Of a DNA stretch of 56,484 bases, positions 1 through 8,583 are shown piece after piece. Both the position numbers and the translations under genes were made by a program. Source of the DNA: Minisyncoccota bacterium (GTDB lineage: Bacteria; Patescibacteriota; Minisyncoccia; Moranbacterales; GCA-2747515); assembly GCA_937936355.1 (NCBI GenBank), contig CALDDM010000030.1, positions 1 through 56,484 on the forward strand, in the 5' to 3' direction. How positions within the stretch are numbered: the first letter of the stretch is position 1; each line of letters opens with the position of its first letter. The notes under the pieces were generated by a model that was not told the origin of the DNA, searched no databases, and was given only the letters and a program-made list of their open reading frames with translations.

Positions 1-93
1 CCGCAAACAAAAAAGCCAAGTCGCGTAGGATTTACAATAGATGACAAGGGTAACAAGTCGCGCATCGCTAAAAAGAGCGGAAAGGAGCTATAG
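1..93 (+). CDS. rplX: 50S ribosomal protein L24, C-terminal fragment (truncated by window start)
   Basis: Frame 1 reads PQTKKPSRVGFTIDDKGNKSRIAKKSGKEL* directly upstream of rplE; L24-like C-terminus and conserved operon position. Not in the ORF track. Confidence 0.85.
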   Translation, partial: PQTKKPSRVGFTIDDKGNKSRIAKKSGKEL

Positions 94-141
94 ACTCATC
101 AAAAGCTCCAAAGATAAATAAACGACCATATAATCACGAGA

Positions 142-702
142 ATGAGCACAGCAAAGTCAACAAAGCAACAGTATGAGGCCATCAAGCAAGACCTGATGAA
201 AAATGTCGGCGTCAGCAACGCAATGAACACTCCTCGTATCACAAAGGTGGTGGTAAATGTTGGAATAGGACGGATCATCAAAGATTCTGATCGCGTTCAA
301 GAGGTTTTCGACGCGATCAGAGACATTACTGGACAATTACCAGTCAAAACACTCGCAAAAAAGTCTATTGCAGGATTCAAGATACGAGAAGGTCAAGCAG
401 TTGGGATAAAGGTAACTCTACGAGGACAAAGAATGTGGGACTTCTTAACACGACTCGTTGGTGGTGCTCTCCCTCGCGTAAGGGATTTCCAAGGGATTCC
501 CTTGCGAAGTGTTGATAACGAAGGGAATTTAAATATCGGAATTAAAGAGCACACAGTTTTTCCGGAGATTATTGCTGAAAAAGTCCGAACAATCTTTAGT
601 TTGCAAGTGACAATCTCATGTGATGCAAGTGATCGCGATGACGCGATAAAGATGTATCGCGCACTCGGATTTCCACTTCACAAAGAGGAGTCTAAAAAAT
701 AA
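142..702 (+). CDS. rplE: 50S ribosomal protein L5
   Basis: L5 motifs (RITKVVVNVGIG, GIKVTLRG, FLTRLVGGALPRVRDFQGI) and spc operon order. Confidence 0.97.
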   Translation: MSTAKSTKQQYEAIKQDLMKNVGVSNAMNTPRITKVVVNVGIGRIIKDSDRVQEVFDAIRDITGQLPVKTLAKKSIAGFKIREGQAVGIKVTLRGQRMWDFLTRLVGGALPRVRDFQGIPLRSVDNEGNLNIGIKEHTVFPEIIAEKVRTIFSLQVTISCDASDRDDAIKMYRALGFPLHKEESKK

Positions 703-723
703 ACGAATCTAACGTAAACAATT

Positions 724-909
724 ATGGCCAAGAAATCTGTTATAGCACGATCTGAGAAAAAGCCGAAATTCTCTACACGCAAGGTGAATCGTTGTTGGAA
801 GTGTGGAAGAAAACGTTACTACCTTCGAGTATTTGGCTTATGTCGCATGTGCTTCAGGGAGCTTGCAAGTAAGGGAGAGATCCCGGGTGTTCGTAAGTCC
901 AGCTGGTAA
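724..909 (+). CDS. rpsN: 30S ribosomal protein S14, zinc-binding type
   Basis: 61 aa, CWKCGR...CRMCFRELA zinc motif; follows rplE. Confidence 0.97.
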   Translation: MAKKSVIARSEKKPKFSTRKVNRCWKCGRKRYYLRVFGLCRMCFRELASKGEIPGVRKSSW

Positions 910-959
910 GGCCAAAAGGATACTGCAGAGACCTCTAAATGTTCAATACTATAAATGTT

Positions 960-1367
960 ATGATCGATCCAATTTCAGATATGTTAACGAGAATTCGCAA
1001 TGCGCAGGCATCGCGACACACTCAGGTGCGAATCCCTGCATCAAAACTAAAGCTTGCAATCGCACACGTTCTTGAGCGTGAAGGCTTTATTGAGAAAGTT
1101 GAGCGTGAAACCAGCGAAAAAGGTCACGTACTTATTGTCATTACCCTGACATATGTACAAGTATCTCACGCACGCAAAGCAGCTAAGATCAAGGGAATTG
1201 AGCAAGTATCAAAGCAAGGTCAGAGACGTTATGTTGGGAAAGATGCAATTCACGACGTGAAAAGAGGTTATGGCATCTCAATCATCTCAACATCTCAAGG
1301 CGTAATGACGGGCAAGGATGCAAGACGTAAAGGTCTGGGTGGTGAATTTATTTGTCGTGCTTGGTAG
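960..1367 (+). CDS. rpsH: 30S ribosomal protein S8
   Basis: MIDPISDMLTRIRNAQ start and GISIISTSQGVMTGKDARRKGLGGEFICRAW C-term; start refined from ORF 939..1367. Confidence 0.97.
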   Translation: MIDPISDMLTRIRNAQASRHTQVRIPASKLKLAIAHVLEREGFIEKVERETSEKGHVLIVITLTYVQVSHARKAAKIKGIEQVSKQGQRRYVGKDAIHDVKRGYGISIISTSQGVMTGKDARRKGLGGEFICRAW

Positions 1368-1395
1368 TATCGGAATCAATTGAAATATTTAGTAT

Positions 1396-1935
1396 ATGAG
1401 TCGTATAGGAAAACAATCAGTTGCACTACCGGATGGCGTTACTGCAAGTGTTGATGCTGGAGTTGTGACGGTAAAAGGAGCAAAAGAAGTACTAAGCATG
1501 CCAGTACATGGAGCTGTCTCTGTTGAAGTTGCTGACGGAAGTATAAATGTGACCAAAAACCACAATGCAAAAATTGCACAAGCAATGTGGGGCACAACAG
1601 TGAGGCTGTTAGAGAACATGGTCCACGGTGTAAGCAAGGGATTCGAGCGAGCGCTTGAGCTCAACGGTGTAGGATTTCGCATGGCAGTGCAAGGTCGGAA
1701 ATTAGACTTGGCACTGGGATTTTCACACCCTGTCGTGCTAGACATACCAGAAGGCCTAAACGCAGAGATTGAAAAGAACATACTGAAAATTACTGGTGCA
1801 GACAAGCAGAAAGTCGGTCAGTTTGCAGCGGAAATTAGGTCTTTGAAGCCTGTTGAGCCATACAAGGGTAAAGGTTTCAAGTATACTGACGAGCTCGTGC
1901 GTCGTAAGGAGGGTAAACGAGCGACATCTGCTTAG
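1396..1935 (+). CDS. rplF: 50S ribosomal protein L6
   Basis: MSRIGKQSVALPDGV...EPYKGKGFKYTDELVRRKEGK. Confidence 0.98.
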   Translation: MSRIGKQSVALPDGVTASVDAGVVTVKGAKEVLSMPVHGAVSVEVADGSINVTKNHNAKIAQAMWGTTVRLLENMVHGVSKGFERALELNGVGFRMAVQGRKLDLALGFSHPVVLDIPEGLNAEIEKNILKITGADKQKVGQFAAEIRSLKPVEPYKGKGFKYTDELVRRKEGKRATSA

Positions 1936-2021
1936 GTACGTGGTGCTTTGCATGCAGCTAAATGTGTGCTACAGTGCCAAAACTATTATAGACAAAGATT
2001 TGTAATGATAACAAGTGAGAT

Positions 2022-2369
2022 ATGCACATAACACGAAACGACAAAAGAAAACACCGCACCAGACGTATAAGGGCCAAAGTAGCTGGTACGCAGCAACGAC
2101 CCCGCCTCAGTGTTTTTCGATCTTTGCAGGATTTTTCAGCGCAGCTTATCGATGATACTAAAGGAGAGACTATGATCGCTGGACGTGTAAGTGGCCTCAA
2201 GGGTGCAAATAATACAGTTGAGGGCGTGAGCAGTCTCGGAAAAGATCTTGCCCAAAAGTGTAAGGCAGCAGGAATTGAGAATATTGTCTTTGATCGCAGT
2301 GGATACAAATACCATGGTAAGGTACGAGCTTTTGCAGAAGCCTTACGTGAAGATGGTATAAAATTTTAA
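2022..2369 (+). CDS. rplR: 50S ribosomal protein L18
   Basis: RPRLSVFRSLQDFSAQLIDD...FDRSGYKYHGKVRAFAEALREDGIKF. Confidence 0.97.
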   Translation: MHITRNDKRKHRTRRIRAKVAGTQQRPRLSVFRSLQDFSAQLIDDTKGETMIAGRVSGLKGANNTVEGVSSLGKDLAQKCKAAGIENIVFDRSGYKYHGKVRAFAEALREDGIKF

Positions 2370-2387
2370 ACAGGATATTACTATAAA

Positions 2388-3314
2388 ATGAGTGCTATGA
2401 TGCCCAAAAATACTCGAAAAAAACGTCGCGGAGCGCGAAGAGAAAAACCAGAGTTCGAACAGAAACTTCTGGATCTTGCACGTGTAACGCGTGTTGTTAA
2501 GGGTGGGCGTCGCTTCCGTTTTCGTGCAACTGTTGTCGCAGGTAATCGAAAAGGCAAAGTTGGAGTGGGTGTAGCCAAGGGAACAGATGTGTCACAAGCA
2601 ATCCAAAAGGCCTTTGCAGATGCACGGAAAAACATGATTACAGTCGAGCTCGCAGGGAATACAATTTCTCATGAGATTATGAAAAAAGACGGAGCAGCAA
2701 AAATCTTACTGAATCCAGCACCAGTAGGACGCGGCATTATCGCAGGTGGAGCTGTGCGTACCGTAGTTGACCTTCTCGGTGTCAAGGATATTGTCAGCAA
2801 GTCACTTGGAACATCTAACAAGTTGAACGTTGCGCGTGCAACAATTGAAGCGCTCAAAGACTTAGAGCCGCCAACACAAGAAATGAAGGATCGTATTGCT
2901 GCAGAGGTACCAGAAGAAAAAAGTGCCAAGGCCTTCAAGGAGAGCATGAAAGTCTCTGCAAAAGAAGTAAGTAAGCCCAAGGCTAAATCTGAAACTGTAG
3001 AAACTCCAGCGCAAAAGAAAGCTGAGAAGTCACCAGCAAAAAAAACAGAGTCTAAAACACAGGTAGACACAGCACCAGATGATCTTACAAAAATAGAGGG
3101 TGTTGGACCAAAAATTGCACAGGCGCTCCAAGCTGGTGGCCTAGCAACATTTGCTGCCGTAGCAGCATCAGATGAGGATGCAATCGCTACGATGATTGCA
3201 GAGGTGCGAGGAAATCACCACCCAAAGACATGGCCAGAACAAGCAAGCCTAGCTGCAGAAGGTAAATGGGATGAGCTTAAGAAATGGCAAGATGAGTTAG
3301 ATGGTGGACGATAG
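2388..3314 (+). CDS. rpsE: 30S ribosomal protein S5 with Lys-rich linker and C-terminal helix-hairpin-helix extension
   Basis: S5 core (RVTRVVKGGRRFRFRATVVAGNRKGKVGVGVAKG) followed by DDLTKIEGVGPKIAQALQAGGLATFAAVA...TWPEQASLAAEGKWDELKKWQDELDGG. Confidence 0.96.
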   Translation: MSAMMPKNTRKKRRGARREKPEFEQKLLDLARVTRVVKGGRRFRFRATVVAGNRKGKVGVGVAKGTDVSQAIQKAFADARKNMITVELAGNTISHEIMKKDGAAKILLNPAPVGRGIIAGGAVRTVVDLLGVKDIVSKSLGTSNKLNVARATIEALKDLEPPTQEMKDRIAAEVPEEKSAKAFKESMKVSAKEVSKPKAKSETVETPAQKKAEKSPAKKTESKTQVDTAPDDLTKIEGVGPKIAQALQAGGLATFAAVAASDEDAIATMIAEVRGNHHPKTWPEQASLAAEGKWDELKKWQDELDGGR

Positions 3315-3353
3315 GTCGTCTGATGAGATTTGTAAAGAAGCAACTATAAATAT

Positions 3354-3830
3354 ATGCAAAGTCACGAACTACAAACAACCAGAAGGACCAAAAAACGCAT
3401 TGGTCGGGGGGGGAAGCGCGGAACGACTGCTGGTCGTGGAACGAAAGGTCAAAAATCACGTAGTGGTGGCAATGTAAACCCACTATTCCAGGGAGGTCGC
3501 TCATCTCTTATACAACAAATGAAGAAACTGCGTGGTTTCAAGGCATTCAGGGGAGGCAAGAAGGCAATATCTCTCAATACACTTGATAAAGAATTTGCAG
3601 ACGGAGAGAGTGTAACGATAAGTGCGCTACAAGAGAAGAAAATTATACGCGCAAATGATGCAAAAAACGGTATCAAAGTGGTTTCAGGTAAGGTTTCTAA
3701 GAAGCTCACAATAGATGCTGACATTGCACTGACTGCAACAGCAAAAGATGCAATTGAAAAAGCTGGTGGAACATGTAAAGAGCAGCCCCAACGTGAACCG
3801 CGCAACGCACGAAAAGTCCCTCTCGCATAG
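3354..3830 (+). CDS. rplO: 50S ribosomal protein L15
   Basis: KKRIGRGGKRGTTAGRGTKGQKSRSGG; follows rpsE. Confidence 0.95.
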   Translation: MQSHELQTTRRTKKRIGRGGKRGTTAGRGTKGQKSRSGGNVNPLFQGGRSSLIQQMKKLRGFKAFRGGKKAISLNTLDKEFADGESVTISALQEKKIIRANDAKNGIKVVSGKVSKKLTIDADIALTATAKDAIEKAGGTCKEQPQREPRNARKVPLA

Positions 3831-3840
3831 GGGTAAAGCA

Positions 3841-3864
3841 AAAAACTCCGTAAGGAGTTTTTTG
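3841..3864 (+). terminator. intrinsic terminator after rplO
   Basis: AAAAACTCC-gtaa-GGAGTTTTTT hairpin with T tract. Confidence 0.85.
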
Positions 3865-3897
3865 TTTGATAAGCGATAAAGAATAGCAAGAAAATCA

Positions 3898-3926
3898 TTG
3901 ACTTATTGTCTGCACTCGTGTAGTAT
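3898..3926 (+). promoter_or_regulatory. sigma70-like promoter for rpsB-tsf
   Basis: TTGACT (3898-3903), 17-nt spacer, TAGTAT (3921-3926). Confidence 0.7.
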
Positions 3927-4035
3927 TTACGTATTAATATCTTGTATGTTTCGGTGCAAAGTCCATTCCTGCAACAAAGAAATGTTGTGTGGTTTTTGCT
4001 GAAAGCCCAGACATATATAAACCTAAGGAAAAAAT

Positions 4036-4785
4036 ATGGCAGAGAAAAAAGATGGTAAGGCAGAGGCGGTAGTAGAGCGGCAAAATCAGTTCGATAACTT
4101 TGATTTTGAGGGCCTTGAGCTTTCTATGGAGTCGATGCTTGCAGCGGGTGTGCACTTTGGTCACCCTAAATCACGACGCAACCCTAAGATGCAGGATTTC
4201 ATTTTTGCAACGCGTGACAATGTGAATATTATCGACCTAGAAAAAACAGTCTCACTTTTTGAGACTGCGCTAAAGTTTCTTGCTGAGACTAATGCAAAGG
4301 GCAAAAAGATACTTTTTGTAGGAACGAAGAAACAGGCACAGGGATTTATAACTGATGTCGCAACATATACAGATAATCCATATGTGATCGAGCGTTGGCT
4401 AGGTGGAACAATGACAAATTTTGGTAACATTCGTAAGCGAGTGAGGTACATGCTCTCACTAGAGCAACAATTTGCAAATGATGAGCTTGAAAAGTATACA
4501 AAACTCGAAAGATTGAAGAAGCAAGAGGAGCTTGAAAAACTAACAAGACGCATGGGTGGTATCAAAAAAATGGATGAGCTACCAGGTGCAGTTTTTGTTG
4601 CAGACATCAAGGCTGACAGTCTTGCAATTCGTGAAGCACAAAGACTTGATATTCCTGTCATTGGAATTGCCGATACAAATGTTAACCCAGAGCTTGTAGA
4701 TTACCCTATTCCAGCAAACGATGATGCCCTTTCATCATTGCGCTACGTATTTGGACATGTTGCCAAAACGATCGGGAAGAAGTAG
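4036..4785 (+). CDS. rpsB: 30S ribosomal protein S2
   Basis: MLAAGVHFGHPKSRRNPKMQDFIF...VERWLGGTMTNF; DxNxNP motif. Confidence 0.98.
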   Translation: MAEKKDGKAEAVVERQNQFDNFDFEGLELSMESMLAAGVHFGHPKSRRNPKMQDFIFATRDNVNIIDLEKTVSLFETALKFLAETNAKGKKILFVGTKKQAQGFITDVATYTDNPYVIERWLGGTMTNFGNIRKRVRYMLSLEQQFANDELEKYTKLERLKKQEELEKLTRRMGGIKKMDELPGAVFVADIKADSLAIREAQRLDIPVIGIADTNVNPELVDYPIPANDDALSSLRYVFGHVAKTIGKK

Positions 4786-4839
4786 TTACACATACAGAAA
4801 TTGTCAAAGTCAAAAAATTCAAAAAACCCATAGAAACAT

Positions 4840-5424
4840 ATGAGCTCACTAGAACAAATCAAAAAAATACGTGAACAGACTGGAGCAGGAATCGTCGATG
4901 TAAAAAAGGCACTGACAGAGTCTGAGGGTGATGAAGCTGTTGCAATCGAAATTCTCCGAAAAAAAGGTGGAGATAAGGCTGTCAAAAAATCAGATCGGAG
5001 TGCTGGTGAGGGTGTCATAGGAACATATGTACACTCAAACCAAAAGATAGGAGCGATGGTTAAGGTGATGTGTGAAACAGATTTCGTTGCACGTAACGAA
5101 GATTTTCAAGCACTCGTCAGTGATCTCGCTATGCACATCACTGCAGCAAATCCAACTTGCCTCATACCAGAAAATGTTGATGCGCAGATCGTTGAGAAGG
5201 AGCGCGAGATCTGGACGGCACAGCTAGCAGAAGAAGGAAAGTCGGCCGATATTACACAGAAGATTCTCGAAGGAAAGGAAAAGAAGTTTCGTGAAGAGTC
5301 AGCACTTATGACGCAACCATTCGTCAAAGATCCAGACAAGACAGTGCAGGATTTGCTCAATGAGGCAGTAATTAAAATTGGTGAAAAGATAGAAATCACA
5401 GACTTCGTGCGATACAGTTTGTAA
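4840..5424 (+). CDS. tsf: translation elongation factor Ts
   Basis: IKKIREQTGAGIVDVKKALTESEGDEAVAIEILRKKG; MVKVMCETDFVARNEDF. Confidence 0.98.
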   Translation: MSSLEQIKKIREQTGAGIVDVKKALTESEGDEAVAIEILRKKGGDKAVKKSDRSAGEGVIGTYVHSNQKIGAMVKVMCETDFVARNEDFQALVSDLAMHITAANPTCLIPENVDAQIVEKEREIWTAQLAEEGKSADITQKILEGKEKKFREESALMTQPFVKDPDKTVQDLLNEAVIKIGEKIEITDFVRYSL

Positions 5425-5488
5425 ATCTAATCAATCAAGGTTCTTATAGGCGTGGAAGAATCCACAGACCTAAGGAGGAGGATTAACG

Positions 5489-6124
5489 TTGAATTATATG
5501 GTTGAGCTTATTGTTCCACCACTGATCATTTTGGGGCTAAGTATTTCTCTGATAGTATTTCTTTCGCGCGCACTAAAGCGCGCGACAGACAATGAGGCTG
5601 CAGTATTAGATCAACAGAGTAAGTTTGCTGATCAGTCAAGTAATGCCTCCGGATGGTTATCGGGCTATACCAAGGGTGCTGTACGCGGGATATCAACACT
5701 CAAGGATAAGACGCAGCGCTTAGCGCAGAAACGCCGCATCACAGCAGCTGTAGAAGAAGCAAAGGCAAACCGCGTACAACAAGGATCTGCGCAAATCAGT
5801 GAAGACGTTGGTTATGCTGTAGAAAATGTGCACTTCACCGGTGGTCAGAACATGTCGCGAATGGGTGAAATTATCTTAAACTATCATCGCAAATCAGCTG
5901 AGGGAGCTCAGCAAAATATTCACGACCCTGCGGAGGCGCACTTTATACAAACGGTGGAAAGAGACCCGAAAAATGTTGAGGCATACGAGAGGCTTGGAGA
6001 TTTTTACATGGAGCGCCAGAATTTTGAAGATGCGCGGGAGTGCTACAAGTATGTATTACGTCTTGATCCAAAGCATCGTAGGGCGCAAGAAGCTATGAGG
6101 AACCTGGACCGAGTATTGGCCTAA
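5489..6124 (+). CDS. membrane-anchored TPR-repeat protein
   Basis: N-terminal TM segment, C-terminal TPR (AEAHFIQTVERDPKNVEAYERLGDFYMERQNFEDARECYKYVLRLDPKHRRAQEAM); TTG start after AAGGAGGAGG. Confidence 0.8.
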   Translation: MNYMVELIVPPLIILGLSISLIVFLSRALKRATDNEAAVLDQQSKFADQSSNASGWLSGYTKGAVRGISTLKDKTQRLAQKRRITAAVEEAKANRVQQGSAQISEDVGYAVENVHFTGGQNMSRMGEIILNYHRKSAEGAQQNIHDPAEAHFIQTVERDPKNVEAYERLGDFYMERQNFEDARECYKYVLRLDPKHRRAQEAMRNLDRVLA

Positions 6125-6145
6125 ATGTGATTATGGTTAGCAGAC

Positions 6146-6174
6146 TTGCACAGAAAGCGCACATGGGCTACAAT
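6146..6174 (+). promoter_or_regulatory. sigma70-like promoter for the tRNA cluster
   Basis: TTGCAC (6146-6151), 17-nt spacer, TACAAT (6169-6174), ~70 nt upstream of tRNA-Thr. Confidence 0.65.
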
Positions 6175-6241
6175 TGATCCTGTATCTTAATTTCACAGTA
6201 CCAAAAAATCTCGCAGAGAAATGTGATTGATACTGCAAGAT

Positions 6242-6314
6242 GCCACTTTAGCTCAGTTGGTAGAGCATCGGTTTTGTAAACCGCAGGTCGTCAGTTCGAA
6301 TCTGACAAGTGGCT
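6242..6314 (+). tRNA. tRNA-Thr(TGT)
   Basis: Acceptor GCCACTT/AAGTGGC, D-arm TAGCTCAGTTGGTAGAGC, anticodon loop TTTGTAA, T-arm GTTCGAAT. Confidence 0.95.
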
Positions 6315-6346
6315 CAAGAATGAAAATAATGTAAGGTAGCTCAGAC

Positions 6347-6435
6347 TAAATCTGACGACTTCGGTCTCCGAGTCGTAAAATATGTGAGTACATGCAACAT
6401 AACATTGGGTGGATGGCCCAGCGGTCAAATGCATC
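6347..6435 (+). repeat. partial tandem repeat copy containing tRNA-Tyr segments (copy 1)
   Basis: TAAATCTGACGACTTCGGTCTCCGAGTCGTAAAATATGTGAGTACATGCAACATAACATTGGGTGGATGGC... repeated at +106 nt. Confidence 0.9.
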
Positions 6436-6485
6436 CAAAGAGACTATCAGAGTAAATCTGACGACTTCGGTCTCCGAGTCGTAAA
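6407..6485 (+). pseudogene. degenerate tRNA-Tyr copy lacking T-arm and 3' acceptor
   Basis: GGGTGGATGGCCCAGCGGTCAAATGCATC... matches the 5' half of tRNA-Tyr at 6513 but the T-arm/acceptor is replaced by CTCCGAGTCGTAAAATATG. Confidence 0.75.
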
Positions 6486-6541
6486 ATATGTGAGTACATG
6501 CAACATAACATTGGGTGGATGGCAGAGCGGTCAAATGCATC
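6453..6541 (+). repeat. partial tandem repeat copy (copy 2), runs into intact tRNA-Tyr
   Basis: Same 71-bp block as 6347-6417 with 106-bp period, then a GCGGTCAAATGCATC match after 3 mismatches. Confidence 0.9.
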
Positions 6542-6595
6542 AGACTGTAAATCTGACGACTTCGGTCTACGGGGGTTCGAATCCCTCTCTGCCCA
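6513..6595 (+). tRNA. tRNA-Tyr(GTA)
   Basis: Class II tRNA: acceptor GGGTGGA/TCTGCCC, anticodon GTA in ACTGTAAAT, long variable arm, T-arm GGGTTCGAATCCC. Confidence 0.9.
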
Positions 6596-6600
6596 CAAGG

Positions 6601-6624
6601 AAGCGACTGAAAAGTCGCTTTTGT
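6601..6624 (+). terminator. hairpin terminator after tRNA-Tyr
   Basis: AAGCGACT-gaaa-AGTCGCTT followed by TTG. Confidence 0.6.
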
Positions 6625-6652
6625 TATAATCTGTGATAGGGTGGAGGATAGT

Positions 6653-6725
6653 GCCGATATAGCTCAGTTGGTAGAGCGTTTCCATGGTAAGGAAAAGGTC
6701 TGCAGTTCAAATCTGCATATCGGCT
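6653..6725 (+). tRNA. tRNA-Thr(GGT)
   Basis: GCCGATA/TATCGGC acceptor; anticodon loop ATGGTAA. Confidence 0.93.
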
Positions 6726-6770
6726 CAGTATGGTATTATAGTTACGCATACCAAAGTTACACATACCAAT

Positions 6771-6841
6771 GCGGGATTAGTTAAGTGGTATAACATGGGT
6801 CTCCAAAACCCAGGTCGGGAGTTCGATTCTCTCATCCCGTG
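6771..6841 (+). tRNA. tRNA-Trp(CCA)
   Basis: GCGGGAT/ATCCCGT acceptor; anticodon loop CTCCAAA; G discriminator. Confidence 0.93.
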
Positions 6842-7028
6842 CGAGCATGCACAAAGCATCCATGAGAGGAAAATTTTGAAAATGCTACTCCGTACAGAAA
6901 GAAGGCGGTGTATGGGATTGCTATTCCACAGATCATGAGCTAGGCCGACATGGCAAGTCATTATACATAATTACTCCGTGTGCTTGCAGCATGGGTGTGG
7001 TATTGATCATTACAGGTTTGAGTAAACA

Positions 7029-7050
7029 AAAAACCTGCGAACAGGTTTTT
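7029..7050. terminator. hairpin terminator
   Basis: AAAAACCTG-cgaa-CAGGTTTTT. Confidence 0.7.
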
Positions 7051-7074
7051 GCTCCAGGTTAGCGCTGATTTAAG

Positions 7075-7494
7075 TTAAGTTCGACGCAAAAAAAATCGAG
7101 TCGTCCTACTCCAAAGGTCAGAAATTTGCAGGCGTTTGACATCCTGCTTGCAGTAGTTATGATCTAATTTTTGGTGCGTACCACATTCAACATTGATTTG
7201 AACTATTTGGTTCGGTGAAAATACAAATCCCCACCCATGATCTAAATTAAACTCAGGAATATTTGTTGCTTCTATTATCCCGGCAAGAGCACTCTTCTCT
7301 GAATCTATGCTCTCATAAGCTTTCACTGCATCTAGAACAGATTCATAAGGCATGCGCTCGCCAACATAGCCAACGCATTGGTAATATGTCCCAGGCTTTT
7401 TGAATGAGTCAGGTCTAGATGCATCAATGGCTCCCACAATGTAGTAAGATCTATGATGTTTTAGAACTAGGAAGATATCACTAAATGTATCCAA
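7075..7494 (-). CDS. hypothetical protein
   Basis: ORF 7075..7617 (-); AAGGAG Shine-Dalgarno 6 nt upstream of a TTG at 7494 suggests start (M)DTFSDIFLVLKHHRSYYIVG. Confidence 0.55.
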   Translation of the reverse strand: MDTFSDIFLVLKHHRSYYIVGAIDASRPDSFKKPGTYYQCVGYVGERMPYESVLDAVKAYESIDSEKSALAGIIEATNIPEFNLDHGWGFVFSPNQIVQINVECGTHQKLDHNYCKQDVKRLQISDLWSRTTRFFLRRT

Positions 7495-7626
7495 AACTCT
7501 CTCCTTATTGTATTTACAATAAAGATACCATATTATAATATTTTTGTCAAATATGATATAAAATGTATAAGGGTATGGGTAACGACAGAAAAATAAGGCG
7601 TACATAAGCAGAGTCATCTTGGATGA

Positions 7627-7765
7627 GGGGAAGTTGTAATAGCTGTGGTCGGGTTACACGATAAAAGCTATATAATGAAGCAAAATGTATAAGATACTAA
7701 TCAAAAATCGAACGGTTATCGATGAGACAAGCGACTCAATTTTTCGTGCAGACGTTGTAATAATC
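7627..7765 (+). pseudogene. decayed duplicate of the 5' region of the amidohydrolase gene at 10087
   Basis: Ungapped match to 10029-10166 including upstream GGGGAAGTTGTAATA and ATGTATAAGATACT.ATCAAAAAT.GAACGGTTATCGA; frame closes after ~39 codons. Confidence 0.8.
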
Positions 7766-7904
7766 TGTTCTAATTGTCTCTATGAGATCGCAGATGTTTG
7801 TTAGGAGAAAATGAACTAATACTTGCTATAAAGTAAAGTTCAAAAGTTGACATGTAGAAAAATATGTGATTAAATCTTTTTACGTCAACAAAGGGGGTAT
7901 ATCG

Positions 7905-8426
7905 ATGAAGAAAGTCATCGTGGCTACAACGGCGGCAATAATTGTAGTCGTAAGTTATTTTTCATTCATAGGTTCGTCGAAGAAGGAAAATAAAGATGGG
8001 TGGGTGCAAGTAAAGACACATAGCATAAACAATGACTTGTTCACAGTCTTTGTGCGTGTGAGTGGAGATACGATCATCTTTAAATTGGATGGCGGCATCT
8101 ACAACAAAGATGATGTGAGATTATCAGATCTTGCATTGCATGATGTGTTCATGTCTATGGTAAAGATGGGGGAACAAGTGCTTGTCTTTAGCCACGAAGG
8201 GCAAGAGACATTTATATTGCTGGCACAACGCAAAGACAATGAACTACCAGGTCTTCCGAGACTTGGCATAGATTACCTAATCATTGGATCGGTGGAGGGC
8301 GATAACTTTAAGGAAGGTGATCTTAGGCAAATTGAGTTAAAGGCTTATAGTAAGGTCATATTGCCATGGACACATCTCAAGGTAGCGTTAGATGAAGCTC
8401 TAGCTACTAATGAGAAGTATGACTAA
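7905..8426 (+). CDS. hypothetical protein with N-terminal TM/signal anchor
   Basis: MKKVIVATTAAIIVVVSYFSFIGSS; AAGGGGG upstream of ATG 7905. Confidence 0.6.
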   Translation: MKKVIVATTAAIIVVVSYFSFIGSSKKENKDGWVQVKTHSINNDLFTVFVRVSGDTIIFKLDGGIYNKDDVRLSDLALHDVFMSMVKMGEQVLVFSHEGQETFILLAQRKDNELPGLPRLGIDYLIIGSVEGDNFKEGDLRQIELKAYSKVILPWTHLKVALDEALATNEKYD

Positions 8427-8583
8427 AGTATCAGAAGGGGGTATGTGGAGTCACACAAGGGGCTCCACTTTAATTTGCAAAAATGATGGGCAGATATATC
8501 GCAAATAAGTGATGTGAAAAAAAGCACTTATAGTGATTTCTATGTAGTAGTTTAGAGTGAATAGGTGAGTTCAGAAAAGTAAT

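Noticed and set aside
3405-3413. Poly-G tract in rplO as a phase-variation site
   Set aside because: Only about 8 G in a conserved Gly-rich ribosomal protein motif; no reason to expect phase variation.
6346-6961. ORFs 6346..6540(-), 6409..6636(+), 6425..6685(-), 6684..6938(+), 6725..6961(-)
   Set aside because: They overlap the tRNA genes and the tRNA-Tyr repeats; the internal peptide repeats simply reflect the DNA repeats.
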